NCBI GenBank assembly: GCA_905221605.1
Contig: CAJNDS010000752.1
Coordinates: forward strand, 1 to 64,000
DNA from: Symbiodinium natans
Taxonomy: Eukaryota > Sar > Dinophyceae > Suessiales > Symbiodiniaceae
Direction of reading: 5' to 3'
DNA: 64,000 bases
The position numbers and the translations under genes are program-made. The stretch's first letter is position 1. The number at the start of each line of letters is the position of its first letter. The notes below the pieces were generated by a model, which saw nothing but the letters and a program-made list of their open reading frames with translations, was not told the origin of the DNA and ran no database searches. Shown in pieces: positions 1-10,545 of this stretch.

Positions 1-240
1 CCAATTAAATTATTTAAATCCGACGCCTCAATTAAATAATTTAATTAGACCGTAGGATTTAAACGATTTAATTGGACCCAATTAAATCGTTTAAATCGTA
101 TAAATTAATTCAATTGTGGTGGGAGGTGAGTACAGACAAGCACAGAGCCAATCAAATTATTTAAATCCGACGCCTCAATTAAATAATTTAATTAGACCGT
201 AGGATTTAAATGATTTAATTGGTTTGGGTTTGCGATTTAA
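1..240. repeat. Direct repeat of an AT-rich unit
   Basis: A block of roughly 90 bp (ATTAAATTATTTAAATCC, then GACGCCTCAATTAAATAATT and ATTAGACCGTAGGATTTAAA) occurs at about 1-82 and again at about 150-222. The words are built from the same TTTAAAT/AATTT vocabulary as the satellite at 960-4370, so this looks like an outlying variant of that family. No coding potential is seen. Confidence 0.75.
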
Positions 241-314
241 CTCTTTGGCATAAAAGCTGAACCGAAAATCTTAGGGACCAGGGCTTGCGATTTGACTCCT
301 TGCTCACCCCATAA

Positions 315-955
315 TCATAATGATATAAGACGGAAACATATAATAAAGATGACAAAAAGATGATAAACGACTACAAAAAGATGACAGAAAGATGATAAAA
401 GATGATAAAAGATGACAAAAAGATGATAAAAGATGATAAAAGATGATAACGATAGAAGATGATTAAGATAAAATGCTTTCAAAAACAAAGTCCAAACGAT
501 GACCCGATTAAAAGATGATAAAAGATGATAAAAAGATGACAAAAAAGATGATAAAAGATTATAACAAAAAGATAACAAAAGGTGATAACGATAGAATATG
601 ATTAGGATAAAGGATGCTTTCCAAACAAGATCCAAACGATGACCCGATTAAAAGATGATAAAAGATGATAAAAATATGACAAAATGATAAAAGATTACAA
701 CAAAAAGATAACAAAAATGTGATAACGATAGAATATGATTAGGATAAAGGATGCTTTCCAAATAAGATCCAAACGATGACCCGATTAGAAGATGATAAAA
801 GATGATGAAAATATGACAAAAATGATAAAAGATTACAACAAAAAGGTAACAAAAAGGTGATAACGATAGAATATGATTATGACAAAGGATGCTTTCCAAA
901 TAAGATCCAAACGATGACCCGATTAGAAGATGATTAAAGGTGACAAAAAGAATAA
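315..955. repeat. GATGATAAAA minisatellite with a ~137-bp higher-order unit
   Basis: The stretch is made of short words such as AAAGATGATAAAAGATGA. Every 136-142 bp an anchor recurs (GATGCTTTCCAAA followed by GATCCAAACGATGACCCGATTA), near 473, 609, 751 and 888. Long minus-strand open frames here are low-complexity Phe/Leu/Ser/Tyr products of the repeat and are not genes. Confidence 0.85.
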
Positions 956-959
956 ATTA

Positions 960-3900
960 ATTGAATTAATTGTACAGAATTGATTTAAATTATTTAAATC
1001 CCCCGGCCTCTTTAAATAATTTAAATAATTTAAACAAGTTACATGGTCGGAAATTCGGCCTCAGGCGACTCCGGCCCAGAGCCTGGACTTGGGAGCATTT
1101 AAACAATTTAAATAATTTAAATACGCGCAATAAAATTGCCTCCGGGCAAAATTTGGCCAAATCGAGCCGCGCATTCCTTATCGCGTACAAAGAGCAGCCC
1201 GACTTGGCTAAATTTTGCCCGGAGGCTGCCGGGAAAAATTTGGCCAAATCGAGCCGCGAGAGTTTATATAGTTTCGGGCCTTCAGAAAGGCGCGGCTCGA
1301 TTTGGCCAAATTTTGCCCGGAGGCTGCCGGGCAAAATTTGGCCAAATCGAGCCGCGAGAGTTTATATAGTTTCGGGCCTTCAGAAAGGCGCCGCTCGATT
1401 TGGCCAAATTTTGCCGGGCAGTCTGCGGGCAAAATTTGGCCAAATCGAGCCGCGAGTCTGCGGGCTCAGAGCTTGGATTTGGATGCATTTAAATAATTTA
1501 AATAATTTAAAAAATTTCAATAATTTAAATAATTTAAATAATTTAATTGGGCCGAATTAAATTATTTAAATTATTTAAATCCCCCGGCCTCTTTAAATAA
1601 TTTAAAGAATTTAAATAATTTAAATAATTTAAATAATTTAATTGGGCCGAGTTAAATTATTTAAATTATTTAAATCCCCCGGCTTCTTTAAATAATTTAA
1701 ATAATTTAAATAATTTAATTGGCCTGAATTAAATTATTTAAATTATTTAAATAATTTAAACGGTCGGAAATTCGGCCTCAGGCGACTCCGGCCCGATGCC
1801 TGGATTTGGGAGCATTTAAATAATTTAAATAATTTAAATAATTTAGATAATTTAAATAATTTAATTGGGCCGAATTAAATTATTTAAATTATTTAAATCC
1901 CCCGGCCTATTTAAATAATTTAAATAATTTAAATACTTTAATTGGCCTGAATTAAATTATTTAAATTATTTAAATTATTTAAATAATTTAAATGGTCGGA
2001 AATTTGGCCTCAGGCGACTCCGGCCCGGAGCCTGGATTTGGGAGCATTTAAATAATTTAAATAATTTAAATAATTTAAATAATTTAAATAATTTAACTAA
2101 TTTAATTGGGCCGACTTAAATTATTTAAATTATTTAAACCCCCCGGCCTATTTAAATAATTTAAATGATTTAAATAATTTAAATAATTTAATTGGCCTGA
2201 ATAAAACTGAATAAAATTATTTAAATTATTTAAATTATTTAAATAATTTAAATGGTCGGAACTTCGGCCTCAGGCGACTCCGGCCCGGAGCCTGGATTTG
2301 GGAGCATTTAAATAATTTAAATAATTTAAATAATTTAATTGGGCCGAATTAAATTATTTAAATTATTTAAATCCCCCGGCCTCTTTAAATAATTTAAATA
2401 AATTAAATAATTTAAATAATTTAATTGGCCTGAATTAAATTATTTAAAGTATTTAAATTATTTAAAAAATTTAAATAATTTAAATGGTCGGAAATTCGGC
2501 CTCAGGCGACTCCGCCCTGAGCCTGGATTGGGAGCTTAAATAATTTAATAATTTAAATAATTTAAATAATTTAATAATTACATAATTTAATAATTTAATT
2601 GGGCCGCATTAATTAATTTTAACTTATTTTAAATCCCCCGGCCTCTTTAAATAATTTAAATAAATTAATAATTTAAAATTTAATTGGCCGGAAATTAATT
2701 ATTTAAATTAATTTAAATTATTTAAAATTATTTAAATTATTTAAATTATTTAAATTATTTAAATAATTTAAATGGTCGGAAATTCGGCCTCAGGCGACTC
2801 CGGCCCGGAGCCTGGATTTGGGAGCATGTAAATAATTTAAATAATTTAAATAATTTAAATAATTTAATTGGGCCGAATTAAATTATTTAAATTATTTAAA
2901 TCCCCCGGCCTCTTTAAATAATTTAAATAATTTAAATAATTTAATTGGCCTGAATTAAATTATTTAAATTATTTAAATTATTTAAATTATTTAAATAATT
3001 TAAATGGTCGGAAATTCGGCCTCAGGCGACTCCGGCCCGGAGCCTGGATTTGGGAGCATGTAAATAATTTAAATAATTTAAATAATTTAAATAATTTAAA
3101 TAATTTAATTGGGCCGAATTAAATTATTTAAATTATTTAAATCCCCCGGCCTCTTTAAATAATTTAAATAAATTAAATAATTTAAATAATTTAATTGGCC
3201 TGAATTAAATTATTTAAATTATTTAAATTATTTAAATTATTTAAATAATTTAAATGGTCGGAAATTCGGCCTCAGGCGACTCCGGCCCGGAGCCTGGATT
3301 TGGGAGCATTTAAATAATTTAAATAATTTAAATAATTTAAATAATTTAAATAATTTAAATAATTTAAATAATTTAAGTAATTTAAATAATTTAAATACTT
3401 TAAATAATTTAATTGGGCCGAATTAAATTATTTAAATTATTTAAATCCCCCGGCCTATTTAAATAATTTAAATAATTTAAATAATTTAAATAATTTAATT
3501 GGCCTGAATTAAATTATTTAAATATTTAAATTATTTAAATAATTTAAATGGTCGGAAATTCGGCCTCAGGCGACTCCGGCCCGGAGCCTGGATTTGGGAG
3601 CATTTAAATAATTTAAATAATTTAAATAATTTAAATAATTTACATAATTTAATTGGGCCGAATTAAATTATTTAAATTATGTAAATCCCCCGGCCTATTT
3701 AAATAATTTAAATAATTTAAATAATTTAAATAATTTAAATAATTTAATTGGCCTGAATTAAATTATTTAAATTATTTAAATCCCCCTGCCTCCTTAAATA
3801 ATTGAAATAATTTAATTGGCCGGAATTAAATTATTTAAATTATTTGAATTATTTAAATTATTTAAATTATTTAAATAATTTAAATGGTCGGAAATTCGGC

Positions 3901-4370
3901 CTCAGGCGACTCCGGCCCGCAGCCTGGATTTGGGAGCATTAAAATAATTTTAATAATTTAAATAATTTAAATAATTTAAATAATTTAATTGGGCCGAATT
4001 AAACTATTTAAATTATTTAAATCCTCCGGCCTCTTTAAACAATTTAAATAATTTAAATAATTTAAATAATTTAAATAATTTAATTGCGCGGAATTAAATT
4101 GTTTAAATTATTTAAATCCCCCGGCCTCCTTAATCAATTTAAACAATTCAAATAATTTAATTCGCCTGAATTAAATTATTTAAATTATTTAAATCCCCGG
4201 GCCTCTTTCAACTATTTAAATAATTTAAATAATTTAATTGGTCTCAATTAAATCGTTTAGATTATTTAAATCACCCGACTTATTTAAATAATTAAATGGG
4301 TTGTAGTTTTTATTTAAATTATTTAAATAATTTAAATTATTTAAATAATTATCAGTTAAATAGAAAAGAA
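960..4370. repeat. AT-rich 9-bp satellite (TTTAAATAA) with higher-order units
   Basis: The base unit is the 9-mer TTTAAATAA, present in both orientations. About ten higher-order units are marked by a GC-rich anchor beginning GGTCGGAAATTCGGCC and continuing TCAGGCGACTCCGGCC; the second word falls near 1061, 1779, 2016, 2270, 2502, 2789, 3024, 3272, 3567 and 3902, giving unit lengths of roughly 230-340 bp after the first interval. Secondary anchors (TTGGGCCGAATTAAATT, AAATCCCCCGGCCT, ATTGGCCTGAATTAAATT) sit at fixed places within the units. Open frames such as that at 970-1560 are products of the repeat. Confidence 0.9.
1136..1456. repeat. Cluster of three large palindromes
   Basis: Three near-perfect inverted repeats lie about 96 bp apart. 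The clearest has arms at 1292-1320 and 1327-1355 (29 bp, perfectly complementary, 6-nt loop); each arm contains GATTTGGCCAAATTTTGCCC or its complement. Neighbouring copies are at about 1198-1258 and 1388-1454. The spacers share AGTTTATATAGTTTCGGGCC and TTCAGAAAGGCG. Such arms can form cruciforms or hairpin RNA. The block lies inside the AT-rich satellite but is compositionally different from it. Confidence 0.85.
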
Positions 4371-4376
4371 GAGAGG

Positions 4377-7300
4377 TTAAATAGACCCGAAAGGTTGCTC
4401 TTTCATACCAATATACACAGCCTGTCGACACGGTAGAGCAAGCTTAGCAAAGCAAGAGAAGTCGCGCAAGACCTCGCTAAGCCAGGCTTCGTTCGAGTTG
4501 CAATCTGAAGCAAAGGCTTTACTGGTATAATTCTCAGCAAAGTATGGGGTTAAGAAGAGCGCAAAGAGTTCCCTTTGCCCAAGGTAAGGGGAACAGAGGA
4601 TAGTATGGCCGTGCAAATGCAAGGCAGCTTCGTTACCCTCAAATATCAGACAAGGCGTAGGTAGCTGGCTGTTCTCTTCGATTACTTTGTGAAGGAAGGT
4701 GCCAGGGCTGGCTCCTCTTCGTTCAATGTCAACGACCTCAATGATCGATGCTTGGGTAAGCGCATGCACAGTATCACGAGCCTGGGAAGCATTGAGCATT
4801 GCTAAGGCACATTGATCATCTTGTTCGACATATAGGAAGAAGTCGACTGGCGGAGACTTCTTGCGGGCGTTGGCATCTTTCAAGTGCTGCACATAGAGAG
4901 TATTTTGCTGTCCCTTTACAAGGAGGAATTGAGGGATGAACTCGTCTCTATACGCGACAAACTCAAGATGCAACGCTTTGAGAAAGCTGATCAGGCACCA
5001 CCCTTGTGCAGGGAAGTCAAGAAAATGTAAGGCAAACTTGGCACCGAGATTCGCAACAGTCTCTCTGCACAAATTGGCCATGACATTGCGTCTCGATCCA
5101 CACAAAAGTTGTAATTGAGGGTCGACAATTTGCAAGACACGCTGGATGGCCGATGGGATCCCTTTTTCTTGCAATATGTCTTGCGTTTGATGGAATCGAG
5201 TTTCCGTCGCAAAGGAAATTCCTCTAGGAATGCCGGACGCGCTCTCTCTGATGCCTTGGAATTTACCTTGGCCGGGGGTATACTCCAGAACAACAGGTTT
5301 ATTGACAATTAAACCTTGTTTGAGCCAGCCAACAGCATTAAGTTCATCGCATGGAAAAGGCGCATGAAACTTATGCGAAAACTTGTCTTGTAGCTTAACA
5401 GCTGTAGTAGCAGCAAGAACTTGTTGGCCATAGCTAGGCCAATATTGGAGAAACTGTGAGAGGGGAAGCGGCTTCCAATGACTGTCGGGGTTTTCATTCA
5501 GTAACTCTCGAAGGGATGCGTGTTTGATCGCAGCTTTGAGAGCACCAGGGTAGAAGCAGTTCCCAACAATGGAAGCAATACACATATCATTAATGTGTTC
5601 TTCCACATCTGCAAGCCAGATATCGAGCTCAGCATCTCTCAACATTTCCTTGTAGTGAGCAACCCTGAAGGGAGGAATGCCACTATCACCGATAAGGAAA
5701 GCATTTTCTGCACGGAGAAGTTCGTAATTAGCTTCAGCAAAGCGATCCATTGCTGCAAGGCTTGGGACGTCCGCTTGAAGAGAAAGCTTCTGAACATCTG
5801 TTACAAAGCGCAGGCCAATGGGTCCATCAGGAACAAATTTTTCCCATTGTAGATTTGGAACCCCATTGGAGGTATTAGCCGCTTGTGAGAATTGCCTCTG
5901 GAAGGCTTCAGCTCCGCCGAAGCTGGGTACATGGTAGAGAAGGGCAGAGGGGTGGTAAAAGTATGCAGCCAATCGAAGCCCCCTCTCGCGATCAAAGCGT
6001 TTGGGACGAAGCCAAGGCTTGAGCTTTTCGCCAGGGGGTTTTATTCCGCACATGTGTTCCGCAACAGGATGCCATCCTTGGAACCACGGAGTGGGGCGAT
6101 TGCTGAAGGTGCCAATTTGCCCATATCTAGTAAAGAATTTTCTTTTCCTTTCAACATGGCCGAATGTAGCTCCAGCAATATGATGGCAGCAACAATCACG
6201 TATTCCGAAGATCTGCTGAATGAAGCCCTGGTGGATGGGCTTCATAGACCCAGCATTTTCAAGGAAGATGTGCACGCACTGAAGGATACTGGGTTCAATG
6301 CTTTGGAACGCAAGCAAAATCGCGTATAAGACAAGCATGTGTTGCGAGCGGTCTCCCAGAAGTCCTAATCCACCTGAGCTGGACCCTGCAACCGTGAGAT
6401 CTTGGCAGGGGGAACCGGCGGGAATGATGATGGCTGTTTTTTGTGGATGAATCCTTCCCAGGAAGGACAAACATTCACGCAGCAATCGGTAATCCTCTTT
6501 AAGTAGAGTCCAAACGTCATCAATTGCGATCGATGGCACACGGTGCGAGTCAAGAGCCCATCTTTGGCTTTTGTCATAGTCATACTTATGGCATATGAGG
6601 GCGCGAAGGACGCTGTCACTTTCTGCACTCACAGCCGCAACAGGTTGTTGCTTGAGGCATTCAACGGTGACAGCACGTGATATTCCGCATCCATCAAAAA
6701 GCGATAAGATGATGTAACGTTCAACACCAAGTGCGACCTGTATGCAGTCTTCCGACGAGACAGCATTAATTTGATTGTTCCTGCTTCCAATTTTACCATC
6801 TTTTCTCTTGGAGACAGGCTTGGCATTGTTAAGCTTATCGAGGCTTTTCTTGACTCTACGCATCTGAGAATCAGAGCTCAAGTCGGGCTTGGCTTTAAGG
6901 GGCTGGCTGCCCCTATCAGAGCCATTCTTCTCAGAGTTCAGCGCAGTTTGAACTTCATGTTGTTGCGGTCTCTGTTCCTCATCGGAATCAGTAGCAATGG
7001 AGTGCACTTCAGGAAGAGATGCACTATCGAGTTGTGTCGCCAGAGCAGTACTAGGGTCGGGTTGGAGACTAACACTGGCTTGGTGTTCTGACTCCTCATC
7101 GAGTTTGCCCTTTTGGGCGAGAGTAAATTCAGTACCGCTTTTACATTCCTCGGCTTGTGGCAGAAGATGGGCACAGGACGGATTAGGCAAGCCAAAATCA
7201 TCCTCTGAGGTGATGGTCATATAGGTTGCAGAAGGGACAGGGCTGTCCCAGCTTGCGACCTTCGTTATCTTAGCTTGCTCAATAGTGAGTGTTTCACTAC

Positions 7301-9176
7301 TGATATGCTGTTCTGCGTTTTCACTGGGATCAGCATGATGCCGGATAATCTCATTAAAAGAGTTAATGAGAGCAGTGGCGGGGTAAAGCTGATTGGCACA
7401 AACACTTCTGATGAAGATGGCTTCAATGTAGTGCTCAGCCTTAATCAATTGTGCCCACAAATTTTCTTTACGGACTCCGTAGATTGAGTCATAAAGAAGA
7501 ATTGAATCTCCTGCTTGTTCTTTGGCATGGTGTAGCACTAGGTAGTGCTTAGCACTAGGATCATGCAGAACGAGTGCAACGACAATATATGCCTGTTGCA
7601 TGACCGATACCGTACTGCCAAGAAAGCTTTGGATATCCGCCTCGCTTTTGCAGACTTGCGCAAAAGAGCTTTTCTGAGTCTTCTGTGTGAGAAGGCAGAA
7701 GAAAGACGGGAGTCTTTGAATGGCAAGTTTGCACGTGTCATTGCGAGGGCTCAAGTTTTGCTGCATGCACGCAATCGCAAGGTCAGCAAGTTGACCTAGA
7801 TCAGCGAGGATACTGATCTGATCAGAGGAGTCCTGTTCAGAATGCAACGGCAGAGCAAGAATGGGCTGTGGCTGCTGGCACATGGAGCACTTGCAGTGGA
7901 TCTGCACAAGCATGGTGTATTGCTCCTTGGCCGGAATAGCCCAAATGGCCTTACTATACACCTCAGTAAAGCTTTGAAGCTCCAACGGTGTAGCACTTGC
8001 CAATTGAAGATAGGTCAGACCAAGTATGTGTGCAAGCTTGGCTCGAGCAGCCTCACGTATATTATATCCAACCGCAGCAAGGACAAGAGCTGCTTGTTTA
8101 GGAAAGGGGGCGTAATGCTGGCATTGCTCTTTGTTCCATTGAGCACACGAGATGACCCGATAGGCAGCAGCAACAGGGCAATAAAGGCCAGCAATGCGCC
8201 TTTGCACTTCTTCTTGAACGTTGGCCGGGACTTCCGCCTGGAACCTTAGGACAGTATTACGTCTTCTAGCAATCTCAACCTTTTCCTTGCTACTCTCAAT
8301 ATTTCTTTTGCCAGTCCCACCTTCTTGACTCAACTGTGCTGAGGCAGGATTTTCCGGTAACATATTGGCAGCCGTATCATCACCTTTAACAGCAGGAGGC
8401 TTTCCATGGAGCAAAGTCGGGCACTGGGCAGTATCCGATTGCTCCATGGCAACCTTGCTTGACTTCCCATCCTGATGATTGGCACATCTGGCTTTGTTCG
8501 GCTTATTGGCTGCAGTAGCCTTAAGTCTATCATCAGTGTGGATGTTAAAAGCATAGATGACGCTAGTATTAATCCCTATCAACTTGATGATATCACATGA
8601 GTGACATCGTGGCAGGAATAGAAGGGCGCCCTGATGTAGGGAGACGAGAACATTGTTACTCGCAGAAGCTCCCGGATGACAAGCGAGATGTTGGCCGTTC
8701 TTGAGAACTAGCGGGATCTCTAGTTCAGTCTTAGCAGTAATGCGGACAAGCAGGTACTGGATAGATCCCAGTTCAGCAGTAAAGTCTTCATCCTCTTGGG
8801 AAGCCTTAGGAAGGTTTTCTGGCAATCTCCAACCTTGAAAGGCTTCATTTTGGCTGAGAAATGTCTGGACACTCTGCAGCTTCACTAGTTCGGGAACATC
8901 CTCACATTTACCAGTCATAACAACGTAGGGCGCCTGTCTGTCAATGATCAGGAAATGTGTTTCAAGGTCATCCTTGTGCCAAATTGTACTAGCAATTCGT
9001 TGTTTGGACAAGGGGTGATACTCATCCCTTGCTCTGACATGGATCAATCTTCCTTGCCCAATCTTATCGCTCCCAGAGTGGCAATTCAAAAAATGTTCTC
9101 TAGGGTTCTCGGAAATGTGATTAATGGGCTTGTTGCTCCATCTTGGGGCATCAACAACCTCTTGCAGCAATTGCAC
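4377..9176 (-). CDS. Large protein with a DNMT3-like C5-cytosine DNA methyltransferase domain
   Basis: This 1599-codon open frame carries the conserved motifs of C5-cytosine DNA methyltransferases, which transfer a methyl group from S-adenosylmethionine to cytosine. Seen in order: motif I LSLFDGCGISRA (residue about 825), motif IV SPCQDLTVAG with the catalytic Cys (about 921), motif VI as FLENAGSM (about 970), and motif VIII-like HVERKRKFFTRYG (about 1005). The DLTVAG context and the ERKRKFF block resemble DNMT3 more than DNMT1. Residues 1-800 are unrecognised; the stretch near 520-600 (HYLVLHH, LLYDSIYG) might be a decayed Ulp1/C48-type peptidase, but this is a guess. The 500 residues after the domain are also unrecognised. 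No reverse transcriptase, integrase or transposase is seen. The frame ends next to the satellite at 4370. In-frame coding continues upstream of 9176 past a TAA at 9285-9287, so the first Met here is probably not the ancestral start. Dinoflagellate retrotransposons with captured DNMTs are known, which makes a mobile origin plausible. Confidence 0.85.
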   Translation of the reverse strand: MQLLQEVVDAPRWSNKPINHISENPREHFLNCHSGSDKIGQGRLIHVRARDEYHPLSKQRIASTIWHKDDLETHFLIIDRQAPYVVMTGKCEDVPELVKLQSVQTFLSQNEAFQGWRLPENLPKASQEDEDFTAELGSIQYLLVRITAKTELEIPLVLKNGQHLACHPGASASNNVLVSLHQGALLFLPRCHSCDIIKLIGINTSVIYAFNIHTDDRLKATAANKPNKARCANHQDGKSSKVAMEQSDTAQCPTLLHGKPPAVKGDDTAANMLPENPASAQLSQEGGTGKRNIESSKEKVEIARRRNTVLRFQAEVPANVQEEVQRRIAGLYCPVAAAYRVISCAQWNKEQCQHYAPFPKQAALVLAAVGYNIREAARAKLAHILGLTYLQLASATPLELQSFTEVYSKAIWAIPAKEQYTMLVQIHCKCSMCQQPQPILALPLHSEQDSSDQISILADLGQLADLAIACMQQNLSPRNDTCKLAIQRLPSFFCLLTQKTQKSSFAQVCKSEADIQSFLGSTVSVMQQAYIVVALVLHDPSAKHYLVLHHAKEQAGDSILLYDSIYGVRKENLWAQLIKAEHYIEAIFIRSVCANQLYPATALINSFNEIIRHHADPSENAEQHISSETLTIEQAKITKVASWDSPVPSATYMTITSEDDFGLPNPSCAHLLPQAEECKSGTEFTLAQKGKLDEESEHQASVSLQPDPSTALATQLDSASLPEVHSIATDSDEEQRPQQHEVQTALNSEKNGSDRGSQPLKAKPDLSSDSQMRRVKKSLDKLNNAKPVSKRKDGKIGSRNNQINAVSSEDCIQVALGVERYIILSLFDGCGISRAVTVECLKQQPVAAVSAESDSVLRALICHKYDYDKSQRWALDSHRVPSIAIDDVWTLLKEDYRLLRECLSFLGRIHPQKTAIIIPAGSPCQDLTVAGSSSGGLGLLGDRSQHMLVLYAILLAFQSIEPSILQCVHIFLENAGSMKPIHQGFIQQIFGIRDCCCHHIAGATFGHVERKRKFFTRYGQIGTFSNRPTPWFQGWHPVAEHMCGIKPPGEKLKPWLRPKRFDRERGLRLAAYFYHPSALLYHVPSFGGAEAFQRQFSQAANTSNGVPNLQWEKFVPDGPIGLRFVTDVQKLSLQADVPSLAAMDRFAEANYELLRAENAFLIGDSGIPPFRVAHYKEMLRDAELDIWLADVEEHINDMCIASIVGNCFYPGALKAAIKHASLRELLNENPDSHWKPLPLSQFLQYWPSYGQQVLAATTAVKLQDKFSHKFHAPFPCDELNAVGWLKQGLIVNKPVVLEYTPGQGKFQGIRESASGIPRGISFATETRFHQTQDILQEKGIPSAIQRVLQIVDPQLQLLCGSRRNVMANLCRETVANLGAKFALHFLDFPAQGWCLISFLKALHLEFVAYRDEFIPQFLLVKGQQNTLYVQHLKDANARKKSPPVDFFLYVEQDDQCALAMLNASQARDTVHALTQASIIEVVDIERRGASPGTFLHKVIEENSQLPTPCLIFEGNEAALHLHGHTILCSPYLGQRELFALFLTPYFAENYTSKAFASDCNSNEAWLSEVLRDFSCFAKLALPCRQAVYIGMKEQPFGSI

Positions 9177-10500
9177 TTCAGTTCTTCCACAAGGAAGGTC
9201 GAAATATTGACATTGAGTGAGCGCATCGGCAGCGGCGACAGTAGCAGTTACATGGACAGCAGGTATGACAACATCAGTGCCAGCTTATACATGTACGATT
9301 CCTCTGTATTGCACCGGAATTTTGATGTACTCAAGATCCTGAACAATGTCTTGCATGTCTCCGGTGCAATTGTGAAAGGTGATCTGCAGAGAAACCTCTG
9401 TAGAGTTGAAAGGTTGAGTCACCTTCCAAGCAAAGATTTCCTGTGAGTTCTTCACATTGCAAATGTGAAATCTTGCGGCATGCCAACGCGAGGCTGTCAG
9501 GGATGGTAAGCTGCTTTTGCCGAAGGCCCAAGATAGCCTTCTGCAGCTGATAGGGGTCCTTTGCTCAGATACTTCCCAGGAGCAGTGTGGAACGCATTCA
9601 TAAGCCTGTGCTGATTGAGAATGCAATGCACTTGAAAGGCTTCATCCTTAGTTCGGGCAGAGTTGATAGCAAATGGGAGGTCAACGAAATTGACACTCTT
9701 GCCCGGCATCCCTTCAAGAGGCACAAAGCGATACCATGATCAGTTAACGCAACGATGGGCTGCTGTGGCTTCTTTCTCTTACTTTTTACGTTGTGTTCTC
9801 TTTCTTTATTAAAGTTGGGAACGCCCGTTTCCTTCCTTGTTAAGTTGCTGAGTGTGAACGCACGTTCTCTTTCTTGCAAACTTCTGAAGGGTGGGAGCTT
9901 CTTGACTTTATTTGCACCTTTTGGCAAATTTGTCTTGCACATTGTGCAGTACGGATAGCTTCGGCGTAAAGCACATTTGCTGGAGTATCTTAGAGATGGA
10001 TGCATCGTGTCTACACAAAATATGCAAGAATTGCGCCAAGTGCAGGGCTCAGAGCTCCAATCTATCTTACTCGTCAACCCTAAGAGTTTCCTTCACAATC
10101 GAAGGAAGGGTCTTACACAACAGACGAGTATAACGATTGTGAGTAATTTGCACAGCTCACTTTCCATATCAGACATCCCCTGTGTACTCTTCAGGAGTAT
10201 GATGAAGACTTCCTTCGTCAAAAAATCCACAGCCTGACGGTTATTGGTGCCATTGAAGTGCAGGGCAAGCGGGAACTTGTATATTTGGTCACTTACATTC
10301 CCAGCAGCTACCCTGTCCTCACATTTGCTACTACATTGCCATAACGCCTTCCATGAAGCAAGAAGCCGGCAATACTGAAGTCATTATCGCTGGCACTGTT
10401 GGAACATTTGACGAGGAAGTTAAACACCTCAGTTGAGACTTTGGACTGGCTCACATTAGGAGAACGGGCGTTCTCAATCTCAGCAAGTTGCAAGAAAGAG
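9177..10500 (-). pseudogene. Broken upstream coding region of the methyltransferase gene
   Basis: Upstream of 9176 the same frame stays open to about 9626 except for one TAA at 9285-9287 (reading ...QYRGIVHV, stop, AGTDVVIPAV...). Further upstream, protein-like stretches alternate between frames: PFNSTEVSLQITFHNCTG (about 9380-9430), DEAFQVHCILNQHRLMNAFH (about 9590-9650), ANVLYAEAIRTAQCARQICQ (about 9920-9985), RQAVDFLTKEVFIILLKSTQ (about 10175-10235) and KVSTEVFNFLVKCSNSASDN (about 10375-10435). This is the pattern of a decayed N-terminal coding region, or less likely of several short introns. The intact 4.8 kb downstream contrasts with this decay. Confidence is in the coding character, not in a gene model. 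Confidence 0.5.
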
Positions 10501-10545
10501 AAGCGTTAGAGAAAGAGAACGGGCGTTCTCAGTCTCACTGGTAAA
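10453..10545. promoter_or_regulatory. Pair of GAGAACGGGCGTTCTC near-palindromes upstream of the methyltransferase gene
   Basis: The 16-mer GAGAACGGGCGTTCTC, self-complementary except at the centre, occurs twice here about 60 bp apart, each followed by CA(A/G)TCTCA. Related copies lie at about 9815 (AACGCCCGTTTCC), 9852 (GAACGCACGTTCTC) and 11255 (GAGAACGCCCGTTCTC). Adjacent words TTGCAAGAAAGAGAA and their complement at about 9867 form a wider inverted pair. They could be binding sites or arms of a decayed element; function is unknown. Confidence 0.45.

Noticed and set aside
970-1560. 196-codon plus-strand frame and several overlapping minus-strand frames
   Set aside because: They are produced by the AT satellite and palindrome cluster.
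7450-7700. Ulp1/C48 peptidase domain in the methyltransferase ORF
   Set aside because: HYLVLHH and LLYDSIYG resemble the family loosely, but the catalytic triad order could not be confirmed by eye; left as a guess.
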